Shown piece by piece: positions 59,601 to 64,000 of a DNA stretch of 64,000 nt. The stretch lies in assembly GCF_037038585.1 (NCBI RefSeq), contig NC_092525.1, forward strand, positions 25,688,867 through 25,752,866, given 5' to 3'. Source of the stretch: Patagioenas fasciata. Taxonomy: Eukaryota; Chordata; Aves; Columbiformes; Columbidae. The notes beneath the pieces were generated by a model. The model saw only the letters and a list, made by a program, of their open reading frames with translations. It was not told where the DNA came from and did not search any database. How positions within the stretch are numbered: position 1 is the stretch's first letter; each line of letters opens with the position of its first letter. The position numbers and the translations under genes are program-made.

Positions 59601-61299
59601 AGAAGCTGTGAGACCTTATGTCTCTCAAAGTGAGATGTGGCCTCTTTGAGAGACAACAGCTCCTTTGCTCCCTATTTTTCCACTATTTGGAATTCAGAGA
59701 GAACCAGGAGCAACTGGATTTCACCAAAACTCACAAACTGACAGTTTTACACTGTGTTACTCCCTCTGTGTTCCTGAAAATCCCCCCATTGATGCAGAGA
59801 AGAAGTGAGAGCATGCTTTGGTCTTTCTGCAATCCGTTTTGCCTCTGGCACCATTTGCCTCATTATTTTGCTATGTATCTGCTTCCAAGGTGCACATTTT
59901 AGCCTTCCTCCTAAGCACAGCTGTGATTACATGTGGCATCTTTCCATCTGCAAGCATGGCTTTCATTTTTCCACTTCCCCAACAGCCCTTGCACCCCTCA
60001 CTGGGTTCACATATCAGGTTTGGAAATCCCAGATTATGCTTCCATTAATTTAAAAGGTTTGATACTGCCATCTTTGTACCTCTCGGGAGCAAGGCAGGAG
60101 CCACACCTTTCACAAAAGCATTACACATCCATCCATCCAAACAAGTTAATCTAGGCATGCTGAGAAACCTTTTAAAGTATAAGGCATAATTCATACCCCT
60201 AACTAAACCACTTAGGTTTTCTATATTTCTATTTTTGACAAACCTTTCATCTCAGAGGAGAGATCTTTACACACACAGCTCTGTGTCCTGAGTTATATGG
60301 TGAGGATGTCCCCAGCTTTAGTGAAGCCCTAGAGGAAAGGTATTGATTGAATTCTTGGGAAAAAGACATTTAACCTGCAGAATCACGAAATTTTTCCAAT
60401 ACGCAATCAAGTTTATTACCTAAATAAAATTGTTTCAGATTTTAAGCACAATAAATTTTCCATGTTCTTTGCCTTTGAACTGCTGATAAAAAGGCAAACT
60501 TGAAGCTGGCCCCCAGGTTCCCAGCACCACGTATCGTGGTTGCTGCTCATGTGCCTGTTTATCTCCCATGTCCCTGTGTGAAGGAATCCTTTTCTGTAGC
60601 ATTAGGAATAAATTCTGCTGTGTGAATTCAACTAAGAAGAAATTTCATCACTTCTAAAGGGAGAAGGAACACCCTATTACACTCATGTCTTTACTCTTCT
60701 GCAGACTTAGAAGATACGAATTTGGAGAAATATTGTGAAACTAAGAAAGAGGAAAGTCATATTCAGATAGAGTGTATACAGTACCTTGCACAGCAGAAAT
60801 CAGTTCAGTTTCTATATCAGTGTCTGCATCATTTACTGTAATGGATATCACCTTCCTTCTGGGCCTGATCAGCCACTGTCCTGCATCTTATATAGACAAA
60901 AACATCTGTGCATAGTAAAAGCACAATAATCACTATGCTCTATCAACTTAAACTGCAGTGCTGTAGTGCTAAATGTAAAGAAGTAATGGATTAACTCTTT
61001 TATTCACATTAGAAACCACTCCGTTTGCATTGCTAGTGGCACCATGTCATGATGGCAAATTGAACTGAAAATCCTCCAAATTCAATCTGCAAGAGCCCTG
61101 TTGAGCTTCTGGTCTGATTCTCCTCCTGTTCCTAGCACAGACACTAGTGTAGGATACAAAATAGAGTGAGAGCCAAAAAGTATTTCCTGCATTGAAGCAA
61201 AGGATAGAATTGAAGGGGGGACTATGAGAAAAAAGCATTTACCTCGCTTTTGAGCTGTTTGGTTTATTTGTCCACTGCTGACAGCACAACTCCCAAGCT

Positions 61300-61552
61300 A
61301 ATGAGCTGCACTCGTTTCCCCCTTTTCTCCAGCACTCCTGCACTAGCAGGAAAGCAGCCGTGTGTGTGTGCACACCAAGCGAGCGCCCCTGAGCTTGCAC
61401 ACCTCACTGTAGTGTGACAGAACAGTCACTGCACGGCTGCTCTGTAGGAAAGCCTGTCAGGTCACTGTGTTCAGCACCATCCGTCAGTGCGGCTGTACGG
61501 GCTGCTGCCGCCAAAGTGCTCGTAGGGCGAGGAGCTCTGGGACGGCACAAAG
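61300..61552 (+). other. CpG-enriched block ending in a splice donor; possible alternative first exon
   Basis: About 250 bases with about 12 CpG dinucleotides in an otherwise AT-rich, CpG-poor intron. It ends CGGCACAAAG|GTAAAAAG, a fair plus-strand donor at 61553. It could be a minor promoter and first exon for a CRB1 transcript or a non-coding RNA. No coding signature is seen. Confidence 0.3.
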
Positions 61553-64000
61553 GTAAAAAGATTGTGAAGGAAAAAGCCAGACAATAGTAACGGTCTTCAT
61601 TCTTGGGGAGCAGCACCGAATTAGTGTGAGTTTGCAGAAATGTTTGGAAAATAGTGAAATTGAGACACTGATTTAATAACCAGTTCTGTGATTTGAATCA
61701 CAGATAACTTTAAAGTGTTTCCTGAACAGCATCTTAAAATTTTAAGTTGTTACTCTTAAGCTAATATATGATACTAATATATGCTTCAGAAAATAAGTTG
61801 TTAATTTACTTTCCTTGTTTTTGCTGATACAAATGTGCTTGAAAACCAAACTGGCTTTTTTTTTGATAGAAACGGAATATTTGTGTAACCCCCTTTTTTC
61901 TTTTCAGCCTTCGTAGTGGTTGTTACTATGGTAATAATTGTGATTCAAGATTTAAAGCCTGAAAGTGGTTTCTATAACAACATGTTAGGATGTTTTGGAC
62001 ACACAATTGAAGTTAAAGATTCAGGATTAACCCTTTTTTACCACGATATTTGTAGACACAATGGCAAGTGCTTGCTTGTTTGGCAAAAGTTTGTTCCTAC
62101 CTTCCCAAGGTATACTTTTTTCACATAGCAGACAGATATAATTCCAGCTGTGGATAGAGCAGGTCAGGTCCTGAGGCTGCCGCTTCCATCCCAGGTGAAC
62201 CTTGCAAAGGAGAAATGACACCATGGTTAACCACAGGCTGCTCCTTACATTAAATAATTAGGATGGTAGATAACTGTTTTGGGACATGGGCAGGGAAGGG
62301 GGAAAATAGTGTTAGTACAACATTTAGAAAGTTTGAGACTTTAGTCCGGAAATCAGAACTGTGTGAGAAAACTGAAATGGTCTATTCACAGAGAATCTGA
62401 ATGAAAAAACTATTTTGGGGGCTCAGCTAGCCCCTTATCTTGCTCTGTTTTATCCAGAATGGCACAGTTTCGTGTCCTTTTCTTCCCTGTCTGCCAAATG
62501 CTGATCCACGAACAGCATCTCTGCCTTTCAGTCCATGGTGAAGGTATCTGATCCCAATCTCTGTCACTGTTGATTGTGCAGCTGTGCTCATCTCTTCTCC
62601 AGTTCTTCAAGATACTTCAAGATTGAATATGTATTCACACCCACAACTTTCTAAGGCTGTCTTTGCAAGGAAGTTTTTGTCATAGCAATGAACTGTATTT
62701 TCTTCGTCATGGTGCACACAGATAACCTGAGATAAGCCAAGTTATACCCAAACCAAGTACTCTTCAATGCAGCACTAAATGCCTTGGCCAATATTTTAAT
62801 ATTTCTAGTTAAATGCTAATTATTTCAAGATCTTGCTAAAGTCACAGAGTTTGATATTTTAGTGACACAGATTTACACACTTCTTTTAAAATCCCATGGG
62901 CAAGTTTTAAACAAGAAACGGACACAAGTATTGAAGGTTCTCATTTCTAACTGCAGATGCTGGTCTATCTAAACTCTGGCTACCATCATATTATTTCAAG
63001 ACTTCTGTAGTGAGCATATTTGATCATAAGGTAAGCCTTCAGTTGTGGAGAAATGCCACATGCTGTTGTTGAGTCAACAGAAGACAGACTGAAGTAATAA
63101 CACTAAGAGACGCAATGGTTGCTTCATTTACCCCAATGAAATTTTATCTTTCTAGAGCCTGACCACAACCAAGATGGCAATTCTATAAGCTATTTTAGCA
63201 CATTAAAAACAACAAAACCCCCTCACTTAACACACAGGGGGGTTTTTAATAGCATTTTTTTTCCTATTGTAAATTTATCATTTTCCCTTAAGAGTATTTT
63301 TCAAGTTTAATTTCTCAGGTCATAGACCAGCATATGGGTTTTTGCTATGTGTTTCTTTCCAAAATGTAAAAGTTAATAAAAAGCCAGATTTTGCTGTGAA
63401 CTGCTTTATCTGCATTAGCTAATGTAGCTTTCTAGTTTTAATTCAAACATGTGAGTTAATAAAAAAAAAAAAAAGAAATAAGCCCTCCTCAAATCACAGT
63501 AAGCTCATCAATGTTGATGACTGTATAGGTTTGAAGAAGTTCATTAACTTCACATAGATTTTTTTTCCTAGGAAATAGACTGTCTCTCTTAAGAAGGTCA
63601 CAAAATCTCCGCAGCATATGTAAAAGATGCTAAAGCTGTTCGAGTTGAGAGCTCCTGTGAAGCTCAGAGTCCGCCTTCAGGGAAAGGTGGCATATTTGAA
63701 GAACAGTATCAGGAATTACAAGCAGCCTTCAGGCATGATGAGGTGATTAGCAGAGTGCAGGCATGAGCTGAAGACAATTGAACTCCAGTTCATAAAATTG
63801 CAATTAACAGTGATTGAAATTTGATTTTAAATTCTGCTGCTGATTATGATATTTCACTAACTTGTAGGGAGAGTTGTGTCTGGAAAGAATAAGTCTTTGC
63901 TGAAAGACATTTCTAGCAAAAGCAGCCCAACACAGTTTGCTAGGTTTTCTTTGTGGACTTTGAATGGCTGAAATGGTTAATCAGATTCTCTGAATTGGGG

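Larger units (their letters stand above)
38578..64000 (+). other. CRB1: CRB1 intron 1 (partial)
   Basis: From the exon 1 donor to the window end. No EGF-encoding exon is present on the plus strand, in keeping with the very large first intron of human CRB1. Contents are small CR1 relics (44.5 and 49.4 kb), a TA microsatellite (50.6 kb), simple repeats, a homeodomain-motif-rich part (54.2-55.2 kb) and a CpG-enriched block (61.3-61.55 kb). Short open frames here show no domains. Confidence 0.8.

Noticed and set aside
38578..64000. CRB1 exon 2
   Set aside because: It should give a frame of nearly 200 codons with repeated EGF cysteine patterns; none is present on the plus strand.

Overview
The window is AT-rich vertebrate nuclear DNA, most likely from a bird. 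Three things point that way: a CR1 LINE with an SGNH-esterase ORF1, bird-type ERV LTRs, and the gene pair ZBTB41 (minus strand) and CRB1 (plus strand) lying head to head, as they do in amniotes. The species cannot be fixed from the sequence alone.

Positions 1-21.2 kb hold most of ZBTB41, a BTB/POZ zinc-finger transcription factor read from right to left. A CpG-island promoter with a candidate non-coding first exon (near 21.03 kb) is followed by one large coding exon (BTB domain, acidic linker) and eight small zinc-finger exons down to position 763. The frame was followed across every junction: 2077 coding nt, 692 codons plus 1 nt. The last exon (C-terminus and remaining fingers) lies beyond the left edge. 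Its introns carry a solo ERVL-type LTR (1683-2335) and a 6.65-kb endogenous retrovirus (9772-16423) with both LTRs, in the opposite orientation to the gene. The retrovirus sits in an intron with a GC-AG splice pair.

Positions 21.5-38.4 kb are intergenic. The only well-supported content is a 2.5-kb CR1 LINE (about 30.02-32.53 kb, minus strand) that keeps its GC-rich 5' region, ORF1, the 3' half of its reverse transcriptase and its 3' terminal octamer repeat, but has lost the middle. An older CR1 piece lies at 34.47 kb.

Positions 38.5-64 kb are the start of CRB1, the photoreceptor/epithelial polarity gene. Coding exon 1 (signal peptide) is at 38508-38577 and the rest is intron 1. No EGF-encoding exon 2 is present. 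The intron holds small CR1 relics, a TA microsatellite, a homeodomain-motif-rich stretch near 54-55 kb, and a small CpG-enriched block ending in a good splice donor near 61.55 kb that could be an alternative first exon.

Most other open frames in the window look like chance. No tRNA, rRNA, CRISPR array or prokaryotic feature is present. The most unusual object is the endogenous retrovirus: its LTRs are nearly identical (about 97%, with most differences at CpG sites), while its interior is a broken mosaic containing an unexplained 2.5-kb segment. This suggests a non-autonomous element moved by a helper.
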